DNA of 39,119 nucleotides from Bacillota bacterium. Lineage in GTDB: Bacteria; Bacillota; Clostridia; Lachnospirales; Lachnospiraceae. Below are positions 8,446 through 15,976 of this stretch, piece after piece. Position numbers and translations under genes: made by a program. Location: assembly GCA_023392995.1 (NCBI GenBank), contig JAEWMZ010000438.1, forward strand, positions 1 through 39,119. The letters are read 5' to 3'. The notes below the pieces were generated by a model that saw only the letters and a program-made list of their open reading frames with translations, was not told the origin of the DNA and made no database searches. Position 1 is the first letter of the stretch. Every line of letters starts with the position of its first letter.

Positions 8446-9264
8446 CTAATCCTCTAAATTGATTACCAAACCAGTACAAAGTTGATGAACCTTTGCTCCT
8501 AATTCTTCCTGTAATATACGAAAGGAACGTTCCCCTGTGCAATGTCCCGTATATATACTCTCAATTCCGGTCATCTTAATTCTTCTCGCTAGCTCCCTAA
8601 CTTCTGTTTTTGACTTATTATAAAGATGAAAGCCACCTACCATCGCTTTCATTTTCTTACCAGGGTAAGTTGCTGCAACTTCTTGAATAATGTTATCAAC
8701 TCCCCCATGAGAACAGCTATTGAAAATAATAAGTCCTGATGAAGTTTCAAAAACCAGGCTTTGCTCATGAGAAAAATCGTCCGGTGCCCAGTTTTTTTCA
8801 TTACGTATGTACATCATGTTTTTCTTACCGATCGCTGATAGACCTTCTGTCTTATGGGGAATTAATGATGCTCCAGGGAACAACTCGTAATCTCCCTTTG
8901 TGTAAACAATACGCTCTTTATACTCCTCCAGCATATTCTTTGGAATACCGATGTACTTATGGATAAACCATTTCTTCATATAACAATTTTCACCACAGCC
9001 ATACCGAAGATAAAAATTTGCACCATCATTTGCATCAAGAAAGTTCTTCATCCCCTCTGCATGATCGTAATGCGCATGAGATAAAACTGCATAATCGATA
9101 TTCTTGATATCAATTCCAAGTTTTTTTGCATTTTCCAAGAACAGTCCTGATGCTCCGGTATCAAGTAATATTTTCTTGTTGCTGTATTCAATAACGATAC
9201 TTAATCCCCATTCTCCTGCTATATTATTATTAGAAATGTTATCTACCACTACGATAGCTTTCAT
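8446..9264 (-). CDS. Metallo-beta-lactamase-fold hydrolase (COG1237-like)
   Basis: 272 residues from the ATG at 9264 (GGGAG 9 nt upstream; the GTG at 9270 is too close to it). The MBL metal motif is S-H63-A-H65-Y-D67-H68, with further ligand candidates H186 in FNSCSHGG and the His of VGGFHLY. The LLDTGASG strand and the late GHCTGE match the group annotated as 7,8-dihydropterin-6-methyl-4-(beta-D-ribofuranosyl)-aminobenzene-5'-phosphate synthase-like proteins. The substrate here is unknown. Cytosolic, no signal peptide. It lies 68 nt downstream of the DUF3781 gene on the same strand. Confidence 0.88.
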   Translation of the reverse strand: MKAIVVVDNISNNNIAGEWGLSIVIEYSNKKILLDTGASGLFLENAKKLGIDIKNIDYAVLSHAHYDHAEGMKNFLDANDGANFYLRYGCGENCYMKKWFIHKYIGIPKNMLEEYKERIVYTKGDYELFPGASLIPHKTEGLSAIGKKNMMYIRNEKNWAPDDFSHEQSLVFETSSGLIIFNSCSHGGVDNIIQEVAATYPGKKMKAMVGGFHLYNKSKTEVRELARRIKMTGIESIYTGHCTGERSFRILQEELGAKVHQLCTGLVINLED

Positions 9265-9332
9265 AAGCACATTCTCCCTTTATAATTTCACCTGCGATTA
9301 CGTCTTTCCTTGTACTTCTGTTTTTAACTGCC

Positions 9333-9608
9333 TCATATACCACTCTTTCGTTTATGTGCTGTAATTATTGTAAAGCTATGTGCATTGATTGTAATTTCAC
9401 AATTGTCTATATTGACATACCAGTTCTTACCTTCTCTGGTTATGTCAGCGTTTGGGTTCTGTATCATTTCCCTGCACACAAGAACCACATCGTCCTCAGT
9501 CAGTGCAAGATTTCTTTTGATACGCATCACGCCCAGTTCGGTTGTATGTAGCTTATCTAGATTTAAAATCAACTCATTTTGGTTCATTACACTTAATCTC
9601 ACTTCCAT
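9333..9608 (-). CDS. DUF3781 family protein
   Basis: 91 residues. The middle and C-terminal sequence (LHTTELGVMRIKRNL, GKNWYVNIDNCEITINAHSFTIITAHK) matches the small DUF3781 family by eye. No function is known. AAAGGTG lies about 6 nt before the ATG at 9608. An alternative start is the internal Met at residue 8. It lies 22 nt after the YcxB-like gene, so the two are probably co-transcribed. Confidence 0.75.
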   Translation of the reverse strand: MEVRLSVMNQNELILNLDKLHTTELGVMRIKRNLALTEDDVVLVCREMIQNPNADITREGKNWYVNIDNCEITINAHSFTIITAHKRKSGI

Positions 9609-9630
9609 CGTCTACACCTTTACTACTGTC

Positions 9631-10140
9631 TCATTTGAATCTGCTTACTTCCTCCAGAAATCTATCTTTTTCTTCCTGGGATCCAAAGGCACTCTTTGGA
9701 ACTACAAATGCAGTGATTGAGTTCAGATACACAAGAACATGCTTCTCTGTTTCCACAGCTCGTTCGATACGGTGCCAGGTAGTTTCACTAACTCCTGTTT
9801 TTCCATGAATCCCATCCTGGGTAATTCTTAATTCATGCCTTCCAAATAAATAATTACGTTTTCCCTCTTCCACCATCTTCAGAATTCTTTTCTTCATTGA
9901 TTGCTCAACTATTTTCGGAAATAGAACAATCCATACTATGGACGCAATTGCAAAGCTGATAAGATAGTAGCTAAAGGGGACCTGACTAATCAAATGCATG
10001 AGCGGTGCTAATATCATAAAAAGAAGCGCTACTCCATATCTTTGAATCAGCAGTAACCGCTTTGTGGATGGAGAATTTTGATAATGGTAGAGGTTATACT
10101 CTATGTAATCCTGTTCTGTAAATTCATATTCGAGATTCAT
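9631..10140 (-). CDS. YcxB-like membrane protein
   Basis: 169 residues from the ATG at 10140, with AGGAGGG 5 nt upstream (a longer frame starts at 10158 but lacks a site). An N-terminal MNLEYEFTEQDYIEYNLYHYQNSP is followed by two adjacent membrane helices (about 36-75) and a C-terminal YcxB-type domain (about 85-165: GRHELRITQDGIHGKTGVSETTWHRIERAVETEKHVLVYLN..AFVVPKSAF). The family is widespread in Firmicutes with no assigned role. Confidence 0.85.
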   Translation of the reverse strand: MNLEYEFTEQDYIEYNLYHYQNSPSTKRLLLIQRYGVALLFMILAPLMHLISQVPFSYYLISFAIASIVWIVLFPKIVEQSMKKRILKMVEEGKRNYLFGRHELRITQDGIHGKTGVSETTWHRIERAVETEKHVLVYLNSITAFVVPKSAFGSQEEKDRFLEEVSRFK

Positions 10141-10202
10141 TATTTCCCTCCTTGGCATTTTTTTAATTCAGTGTTGTTTATTTCTAGTTTCAGATTAAAT
10201 CG

Positions 10203-10685
10203 TTATACACCTTGCTCACCGTCATAGTAGCCCACTTTATCATTATTTTTGAAAAACGTGCTTGATTGATTATGAATTATGATACCTGTTTTATCTGAAT
10301 CAGGATAGCTAATAATATCAGGTGAATTTGTCGTGTCAAAATCTATATATTTTAATACTTCACTGTTTGAAGGATTGAATAACTTATGTGCTCCACTTTC
10401 CGATGGAGGGCAAACTATACAGTCTCCTGCTTTGATACTTCGATCCCCGTTCGGTGTTCTTAAGATACCCTGTCCGCTGAGAATATAAAATACTTCTGTA
10501 TTTGCCGCATGATAGTGATAGGGATAATTCGATTTCATCGGAGGAATTTCATAGATCGCGACATAGCACTGGCTAACATCTTCTTTTGGAGTAATCTCAT
10601 ATTTCACATATTCATAAGGCTCCTGCTCCGCTTTATGCTTTCCAACCAAATTGTTTTCATTCGTAATTATTATCTGATCTTTCAT
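10203..10685 (-). CDS. Cupin domain protein
   Basis: 160 residues from the ATG at 10685 (GGAGGG 5 nt upstream; the longer frame to 10730 has no site). The cupin metal motif is visible as YPYHYHAANTEVFYILSGQG (G-x5-H-x-H-x-E-like), followed by motif 2 with CIVCPPSESGAHKLFN. A single double-stranded beta-helix is expected. It may be a sugar- or small-molecule-binding enzyme or sensor. It precedes the YcxB-like gene by 62 nt on the same strand. Confidence 0.85.
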   Translation of the reverse strand: MKDQIIITNENNLVGKHKAEQEPYEYVKYEITPKEDVSQCYVAIYEIPPMKSNYPYHYHAANTEVFYILSGQGILRTPNGDRSIKAGDCIVCPPSESGAHKLFNPSNSEVLKYIDFDTTNSPDIISYPDSDKTGIIIHNQSSTFFKNNDKVGYYDGEQGV

Positions 10686-10826
10686 CATCGCCCTCCACTC
10701 TCTATAACATATTTTTTTGAATAAGCGCAATTAGTGCTATCATCGATATTCTCCCGGCATAAATTAATTCTCTCCACTGGCGAATTTCTTCCACTATAAT
10801 AAACCTGTAATCAAGTCAAAACCTCC

Positions 10827-11576
10827 TCATGCACCAAGATAACTATCATATAATTCATGAAATTCTTCCCCTTTATTCACCCTTTGAATAAGGTCGATTA
10901 AGGCAGCCATCCCATTTTTACTGATCCAATCATGAAGTTCATGGCGAGAAATGATATAATTCACCTTACTATCATCGGTATAAAAATTTTGTATAGATGC
11001 TATGGCGTTAAGACTTTTTACAATGGTTCCGTTATTCGTAACTTTCTCCCATGCGCTATCGTTATACTTATCCCTGTAATCATTCTGCATTGCTACACCT
11101 TCATTAAACCAGATCGGAATGAGACTGCTATTATACCACTTATCTTTATATGCCCTTCCATAGAGCTCTGCATGAGTCATTTCATGAGCCAATAAGTCAA
11201 CATCCATGTCATTGGTTGAAAATATCATGTAAGTCCTAGCACCATGAAATAGATACATGGAAGTGAAAGGGCTAGCACTATATCCAAGCCGTTTTAATTT
11301 GTCATTGCTTTCAGATAGAATTATGACAGGCTTGCTTTCCAGAGTTCCCCAGAAATTTGTCACTCGTTCTGTAGCTTCCTCCAGTAGTTCTTGAATCACC
11401 TGATAATCACCTGAATAATTCTTGTCCAAATATACGTTAGCTTTTATTTCTGTATATCCATGCAGTCTTATTGTCATCATATACCCTAGTTTGGTATTAC
11501 TACTTAAAAATAATCCAAATAAAATCATTACAACTAGAATACCTGTGTACACATATTTCTTTTTCTTATGCTTCAT
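10827..11576 (-). CDS. Membrane-anchored gluzincin-type zinc metallopeptidase
   Basis: 249 residues. Basic MKHKKKK plus one hydrophobic helix (9-26) anchor it with the catalytic part outside. The zinc motif H131-E-M-T-H135 is followed 24 residues later by WFNEG with E159, the spacing of gluzincins related to the peptidase MA-like family. Upstream PVIILSES and YMIFS strands are consistent with that fold. The substrate is unknown; an extracytoplasmic role is likely. GAGGAG lies 9 nt before the ATG. It is separated from the genes on both sides by more than 100 nt. Confidence 0.82.
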   Translation of the reverse strand: MKHKKKKYVYTGILVVMILFGLFLSSNTKLGYMMTIRLHGYTEIKANVYLDKNYSGDYQVIQELLEEATERVTNFWGTLESKPVIILSESNDKLKRLGYSASPFTSMYLFHGARTYMIFSTNDMDVDLLAHEMTHAELYGRAYKDKWYNSSLIPIWFNEGVAMQNDYRDKYNDSAWEKVTNNGTIVKSLNAIASIQNFYTDDSKVNYIISRHELHDWISKNGMAALIDLIQRVNKGEEFHELYDSYLGA

Positions 11577-11685
11577 TATCTAACTCTCCTCGTGATGGAT
11601 ATCAATGATGAATATCAATTAATGTGCGTGAACTAAGTCACATATCACTTACTTTTATATCAGCTGACTTAATACACTAACTGAC

Positions 11686-11740
11686 ATTCGACCGCTAGGT
11701 CGCACAATGCAGGATATGAAATTCTCTGCATTTCATACTA
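11686..11740 (-). repeat. Two-hairpin repeat, copy 1
   Basis: About 55 bp: ATTCGACC-GCTA-GGTCG, a short linker, then ATGAAATTCTCTGCATTTCAT, ending ACTA. It forms two perfect stem-loops. The same element is at 30267-30319, with base-pair-preserving changes in both stems. It lies just downstream of the GNAT gene at 11763. Confidence 0.8.
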
Positions 11741-11762
11741 AACACGAAATTACTAAATTGCG

Positions 11763-12188
11763 TTATTTCTCAATTCTATACATCATACCATGACCTTCAT
11801 TATCATTCGGTCTTACATGGAATCCTAGCTTCGAATAGAACTCTTCCTTTCCTTTCGCTGCCATGAGCCCAATTGCTGTGTGCGCATCTTCGAAGGCATT
11901 TTCCTTTATGTACTGCATCATACGGGTTACAAGCTCTGATCCGATACCCATTTTCTGATAATCAGGAGCTATGAATACATCCTGTAAATAAAAAATACGA
12001 GCTCCATCTCCAATGACTCTTCCCATACCTGCAATTTGACCATTTACCTTGGCTGATACACAAAACAAACTATTTTTGATTGCTTTGTCCGCCTGTTTGA
12101 CATTAGCTTCACCAAATCCTACCGCCTCCTGTAAGTAACATAATTCTTCTGCTGTAACGGTGTTTTCATAATATATTATTTCGTTCAT
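11763..12188 (-). CDS. GNAT family N-acetyltransferase
   Basis: 141 residues. The acetyl-CoA loop is in FIAPDYQKMGIGSELVTRMM (72-91), preceded by the beta-bulge strand IFYLQDV, and ending with GKEEFYSKLGFHVRPNDNEGHGM. The short form is typical of the PhnO/YhbS-like GNATs acting on small amines. GAGGAG lies 8 nt before the ATG. It follows the NUDIX gene by 32 nt and is probably co-transcribed with it. Confidence 0.88.
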   Translation of the reverse strand: MNEIIYYENTVTAEELCYLQEAVGFGEANVKQADKAIKNSLFCVSAKVNGQIAGMGRVIGDGARIFYLQDVFIAPDYQKMGIGSELVTRMMQYIKENAFEDAHTAIGLMAAKGKEEFYSKLGFHVRPNDNEGHGMMYRIEK

Positions 12189-12220
12189 CCAGTTGTCTCC
12201 TCAAGTTAATTATTATTCTT

Positions 12221-12658
12221 TTATCCCTGTTTAATTACACTAAGTACCTTCTTTATTAGTCTGGGCTGGATATCAGGATAGGTCCATTTGTCAGGCAGCT
12301 GATCAAATAATTCTACCGCTTCTATTTCATAGCCAGGTAGTTCTTCAAATTTTATAATATTAGCAAAATATAGCATACCAAACGTTTCTGTACTATTTTC
12401 AATTACATTATCATTGCCTTTTACCGAATATATACATATCCGCTTAATGGAGTATTCCACTGCACCGGTTTCTTCATAAAGCTCTCTTTTTGCTGCAGAC
12501 AAAATATCTTCCCCCATTTCCCGGTGTCCTCCGGGGCATTCATAGGTACTTCTATCCTTGTGTTTACAGAATACCCACTTCCCTTGACTCATTGATACAA
12601 TAACAGCAAACTTCAGTAAACTGTCATCAATATTATCATAAAAGCTTACTTTAAGCAT
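12221..12658 (-). CDS. NUDIX hydrolase
   Basis: 145 residues from the ATG at 12658 (AGGAG 7 nt upstream; the GTG at 12664 abuts the site). A complete Nudix box runs from G44 to A66: G-HREMG-E50-DILSAAK-R58-E59-LY-E62-E63-TGA. It should hydrolyse a nucleoside diphosphate linked to some moiety with Mg2+. The preceding KHKDRSTYECPGGH is the usual strand into the box. Substrate unknown. Flanked on the same strand by the P-loop gene (52 nt upstream) and GNAT gene (32 nt downstream). Confidence 0.92.
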   Translation of the reverse strand: MLKVSFYDNIDDSLLKFAVIVSMSQGKWVFCKHKDRSTYECPGGHREMGEDILSAAKRELYEETGAVEYSIKRICIYSVKGNDNVIENSTETFGMLYFANIIKFEELPGYEIEAVELFDQLPDKWTYPDIQPRLIKKVLSVIKQG

Positions 12659-12710
12659 AGACACTCTCCTATTTTATCGTCAGTAAAGACGGACTGTAAT
12701 GTAATATAAT

Positions 12711-13325
12711 TCATAGACCCAGGACAAAATGAGCACATACTATCCTTACAATTTCGTCGACAGCTAATGCTCCGTCAATAAGAATAGACGAATAATTTAA
12801 GACTTGACATTGGTGTCTTACTTCTTGTGCAAATAATATATCCCTCTCCATCCAGTTCTCAAACGCTTTTTTAGTATCAGAACATCCTTTTAAAACATCG
12901 GGAACCCACTCTCTTTCTTTATATCGATCGATTTGAAATTCCTTTGTTGGAGTAATAGCGATATAGCGGTTTTCTGCAACATTTTGCTGCCTCATCAGCG
13001 TTGGTAAGTATGCTGCTCCCTCCGTTATAACCGGACATGTATCTTGATATTTTAATAAATCTGTTTGAATGAACCCAAATATTTCATTGTAATATCGTAA
13101 TTCCTCTTCTTTTTGCAAAGCACTGTCCCTCATCCAGATTTGTTCGGGACTTAGCTTCAGCAGCTTCCTACAGATCGGGTAATGCATTTCTGCTCCTCTT
13201 TTTGTAAAGCTTTCAAGATGATTATCTACTTTATAATAGTGGAATCCGTATTTTTCTGCTACTATTTCCGCTACAGTACTTTTTCCGCTGCAAGGGGACC
13301 CGCCTATATAATATATATCCGCCAT
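12711..13325 (-). CDS. P-loop kinase-like protein
   Basis: 204 residues. Walker A is GGSPCSGKST (8-17). A likely substrate-binding acidic residue lies in KVDNHLE, and a lid-like basic segment in IDRYKEREWVPDVLKGC. Size and layout match small-molecule kinases of the shikimate/adenylate/cytidylate kinase fold. No specific substrate is apparent. AAAGGAG lies 8 nt before the ATG. Cytosolic. It leads the run P-loop / NUDIX / GNAT. Confidence 0.82.
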   Translation of the reverse strand: MADIYYIGGSPCSGKSTVAEIVAEKYGFHYYKVDNHLESFTKRGAEMHYPICRKLLKLSPEQIWMRDSALQKEEELRYYNEIFGFIQTDLLKYQDTCPVITEGAAYLPTLMRQQNVAENRYIAITPTKEFQIDRYKEREWVPDVLKGCSDTKKAFENWMERDILFAQEVRHQCQVLNYSSILIDGALAVDEIVRIVCAHFVLGL

Positions 13326-13446
13326 CTATCATACTCCTTTGCTCAGAGACGATAACCGATTAGATCGTGTAATCTCTGGTATCATTGTAGTACTCAGCAA
13401 TTTTCTAAGCTGCTTTCATACCAAGCTTGGTTTCAACGATGTTATG

Positions 13447-13968
13447 TTAATTTATCTCAAGACAATACAGTAATTCTTCCCTATCCTCATCTGATCCTTT
13501 ATTTCTCCGTCCTTTCGTTTTGCTGTATAATTTCATTCCTATTTTCTCCATAACACGATAGGAGCCGATATTTTCACTATCACAGTGAGCGATGAATTTC
13601 TTAATGTTTCGTTCCCTCACGACAAATTCAATCACTTCCTTAGCTGCTTCCACTGCATACCCCTTGCCCCAGTGCTTTTTATGAATGATCCAGCCAAGCT
13701 CACCTTCTACCTTATCCTCATCGATATCGACACCGACCGAGCCAATATGCTCCTGGTTTAACAAAATCGCAAATTCATAAACCATAGGTGCAGGTTTCTG
13801 CCATTCGCTGTGCACCCGGTTCAAAAAGCTTTCCGTTTCGCTGATATTAGTGTCCGGGAGGTAAACCATATATTTGGCGTTATCAATATCGCCGGAATAG
13901 CGATATGTCGATTCTAAATATTGAGGCCCTAAGGGGACTAATAACAATCTATTTGTACGTATTTCCAT
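13447..13968 (-). CDS. GNAT family N-acetyltransferase (RimJ/RimL-like)
   Basis: 173 residues from the ATG at 13968 (AAAGGAG 5 nt upstream). The longer frame to 14001 begins inside the preceding gene. Signature pieces are METRNRLLLVPL-like N-terminus, GELGWIIHKKHWGKGYAVEAAKEVIEF with the acetyl-CoA loop, and CDSENIGSYRVMEKIGM. These are the pattern of acetyltransferases of the ribosomal-protein / small-amine class. The target is unknown. It lies 14 nt past the ABM-fusion gene, so operonic with it. Confidence 0.88.
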   Translation of the reverse strand: MEIRTNRLLLVPLGPQYLESTYRYSGDIDNAKYMVYLPDTNISETESFLNRVHSEWQKPAPMVYEFAILLNQEHIGSVGVDIDEDKVEGELGWIIHKKHWGKGYAVEAAKEVIEFVVRERNIKKFIAHCDSENIGSYRVMEKIGMKLYSKTKGRRNKGSDEDREELLYCLEIN

Positions 13969-13982
13969 TGTAGCTCCTTTCG

Positions 13983-14660
13983 TTACGCATTCGTAATCCA
14001 ATACTTTTCAATCTCAACCGATTCAACATACTCCGGCTTTAGTTGCGCAAGTTTATTAAAATGCTCGGTATTCGTATGAAGCTTCTGAGCCAATTCATCT
14101 GTCCATAGCTCCATAAGACATAATTGATCCTCTGAATCTACCGGAACATAATAATCGTATTTATAATTACCTGGCTCCTCTTTTGAATGCTGTGCGATAT
14201 TATGTTCTTTTATCTTACTATAAAATTCATCTCTTCTTCCCTTTATAATGTGATAGGTTACCTGCAACATATAGCATCGGTTCGCTTTCTCCACTGCTTC
14301 TTTGTAAGTTAATGCTTTACTTACGGCAAAGTATTTTCCAAATTCCTTGGTCCATAGATCCATTTCTTCTTCAATTTCGTTTACGTCCTTCATAATAAAG
14401 CCAACAAATCTACAACTGGTTTTTGCCATACCTGGCATCAAAACAGTAAATCCCCAATCTAAATCTTCTTTGGCATCCTCAAATCCATTTCTGGCATCCA
14501 CAATAAACCTACAATTATGATGTTCCTTCAGTAGCTCCCACGCGAAGGTGGCTGGCTTTCTATAATCCTCTCCACAGGCATATTTCTTCCAGGTTAATAG
14601 GACTGCTTTATCCTCTTCCATATATTTAACGTTACAAAAATCCGAATCGAATTCTCTCAT
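13983..14660 (-). CDS. Two-domain protein with C-terminal ABM-type domain
   Basis: 225 residues. The C-terminal half (about 130-222: MLQVTYHIIKGRRDEFYSKIKEH...YVPVDSEDQLCLMELWTDELAQKLHTNTEHF) is an antibiotic-biosynthesis-monooxygenase-like ferredoxin fold. The N-terminal half (1-120: VKYMEEDKAVLLTWKKYACGEDYRKPATFAWELLKEHHNCRFIVDARN) resembles a STAS/SpoIIAA-like alpha/beta domain, which is a weaker call. ABM domains are often homodimeric and bind heme or small aromatic substrates. The ATG overlaps the stop of the upstream membrane gene by one base (TAATG), so translation is coupled. Confidence 0.72.
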   Translation of the reverse strand: MREFDSDFCNVKYMEEDKAVLLTWKKYACGEDYRKPATFAWELLKEHHNCRFIVDARNGFEDAKEDLDWGFTVLMPGMAKTSCRFVGFIMKDVNEIEEEMDLWTKEFGKYFAVSKALTYKEAVEKANRCYMLQVTYHIIKGRRDEFYSKIKEHNIAQHSKEEPGNYKYDYYVPVDSEDQLCLMELWTDELAQKLHTNTEHFNKLAQLKPEYVESVEIEKYWITNA

Positions 14661-14983
14661 TAATTTCTGCCTCTCTTCTTACTATTCTGTTTCTTTGAAT
14701 CTTGTTTTCTTTTTCCTAAATCAGGCATAAATCCCATATAGACGCCGAACGTAATACCATTTACAATTGCGAGAAATGGTATCCCTATTGCCTCGAATAT
14801 TAACTGGAAACCTAAATTAAAAAAAGGGGCGATTAATATCCATAAAGAGACATTGTTTTCCCACTTTATTTTCTTATTTAAGATTGTCCATATTTTTTTA
14901 CTCCATTGAAATTTTATGGATAAGGACATGAATATAAGTCCAGATATGCTCATGGCAATGATTGTCTGAAATGAGTCTTTCAT
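14660..14983 (-). CDS. Small membrane protein of unknown function
   Basis: 107 residues with three hydrophobic segments (about 7-24, 46-62, 66-90) and a strongly basic C-terminal tail (GKRKQDSKKQNSKKRGRN). No family was recognised. AGGAG lies about 9 nt before the ATG. It heads a three-gene unit with the ABM-fusion and GNAT genes (1-nt overlap, then 14 nt gap). Confidence 0.7.
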   Translation of the reverse strand: MKDSFQTIIAMSISGLIFMSLSIKFQWSKKIWTILNKKIKWENNVSLWILIAPFFNLGFQLIFEAIGIPFLAIVNGITFGVYMGFMPDLGKRKQDSKKQNSKKRGRN

Positions 14984-15011
14984 TCTCTTATTCTCCTACG
15001 GTAATATAATT

Positions 15012-15157
15012 GTAATTGCGAAACGATATAATATTTGTAATTGTATACACAGCCGACCCTATTCCTTCGCTCCAACGCTTCCTTCGGGCTTAGCTTCCGC
15101 TTCGAAACAGTGTCTGCTGTGTATACAATAGCTTCAGTTAATGAGTTTCGCAATACC
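15012..15157 (-). mobile_element. Palindromic MITE-like element (copy C)
   Basis: Full copy: TAATTGCGAAACGATATA...TAATTGTATACACAG at the left, core CCAACGCTTCCTTCGGGC-TTAGCTTCCGCTTCGAAAC, and GTGTATACAATAGCTTCAGTTAATGAGTTTCGCAATA at the right (broken here into its inner and outer parts: GTGTATACAATAGC and GAGTTTCGCAATA). It lies 29 nt upstream of the small membrane protein gene. The rest of the 460-nt gap (14984-15443) holds only the terminator at 15287. Confidence 0.85.
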
Positions 15158-15286
15158 TATAATATAATAGATAATATTCGCAAAACATTATTGCTATAGA
15201 ATAACTTTATTTTACATCAATACTGTGATAATTACTACCATAATTTACTAATCAATATTTCTTTGAATTTTTCTTTAACAAATACA

Positions 15287-15314
15287 AAACCGCCTGCATA
15301 ATAACAGACGGTTT
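15287..15314 (-). terminator. Terminator-like hairpin after the GyrI-like gene
   Basis: On the minus strand AAACCGTCTG and CAGGCGGTTT pair around TTATTATG with one mismatch and run into TTGTATTTGTT. It lies 130 nt past the stop at 15444, so it is a late terminator. Confidence 0.6.
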
Positions 15315-15443
15315 GGCGGCATAAAGAGCAATTTCATTTTTTACAATTATTTATCTTCATTTTAAATAAAGCAGGCAGTCTCCAAAATATCGAATCAAGC
15401 TTTGCCTATTTTTAAGTATATATCCCTTATTGAGGACTAATGA

Positions 15444-15962
15444 CTAAACATTTTTTTTGCAAGGTAAATAATATCCAAAAGTAAAGATGTTATTTCCGTC
15501 CTCTTCCACCTTTGCATATTTATCAAATGAGTAGTATTCCATTGATATTCCAACAATTGAGTAATCTGGCACATAGCCGTTTGCTCTCATTATTTTTTCC
15601 GTTTTCGTATGAGCTCCTTTTTCTAGGTGAGAAGTATTTCCTTGTATCCAACCGATTCCCATCAGACAATCGGGAATGTCACGGTAAGAGAATCCATTTG
15701 GAACATTTGCATCCGGCTTTGCAAATATGCCTGCAATATAAATAAATTCCTTTGTCTGAGGATTGTAATCCCCCATCCATCCAATCGTGTCTCCCAATGG
15801 AGATACTCGCTCCGGCAGACTTTGAAGAAAATCATTTGTTCCATCCTTCAATATCTTTTCCCATAAGCCTGGAACTGGATTTTTCTTCCCAACAACTATC
15901 TCTTTGCCGATAAATCGAACAGCTTTAAAGCTTTGTACTTCAAAACAAATGCTATCTCCCAT
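15444..15962 (-). CDS. Free-standing GyrI-like effector-binding protein
   Basis: 172 residues that make up a GyrI-like (bacterial transcription-activator effector-binding) domain without a DNA-binding part: FEVQSFKAVRFIGKEIVV..PVPGLWEKILKDG, then IYIAGIFAKPDANVPNGFSYRDIPD, and MEYYSFDKYAKVEEDGNNIFTFGYYLPCKK. Proteins of this kind bind or sequester small molecules. GGGAGG lies 5 nt before the ATG. It starts 14 nt after the AraC/GyrI gene stop, so the two form an operon. A degraded copy of its central part lies at 22223-22338. Confidence 0.85.
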   Translation of the reverse strand: MGDSICFEVQSFKAVRFIGKEIVVGKKNPVPGLWEKILKDGTNDFLQSLPERVSPLGDTIGWMGDYNPQTKEFIYIAGIFAKPDANVPNGFSYRDIPDCLMGIGWIQGNTSHLEKGAHTKTEKIMRANGYVPDYSIVGISMEYYSFDKYAKVEEDGNNIFTFGYYLPCKKNV

Positions 15963-15976
15963 TTCAACCTCCCAAT

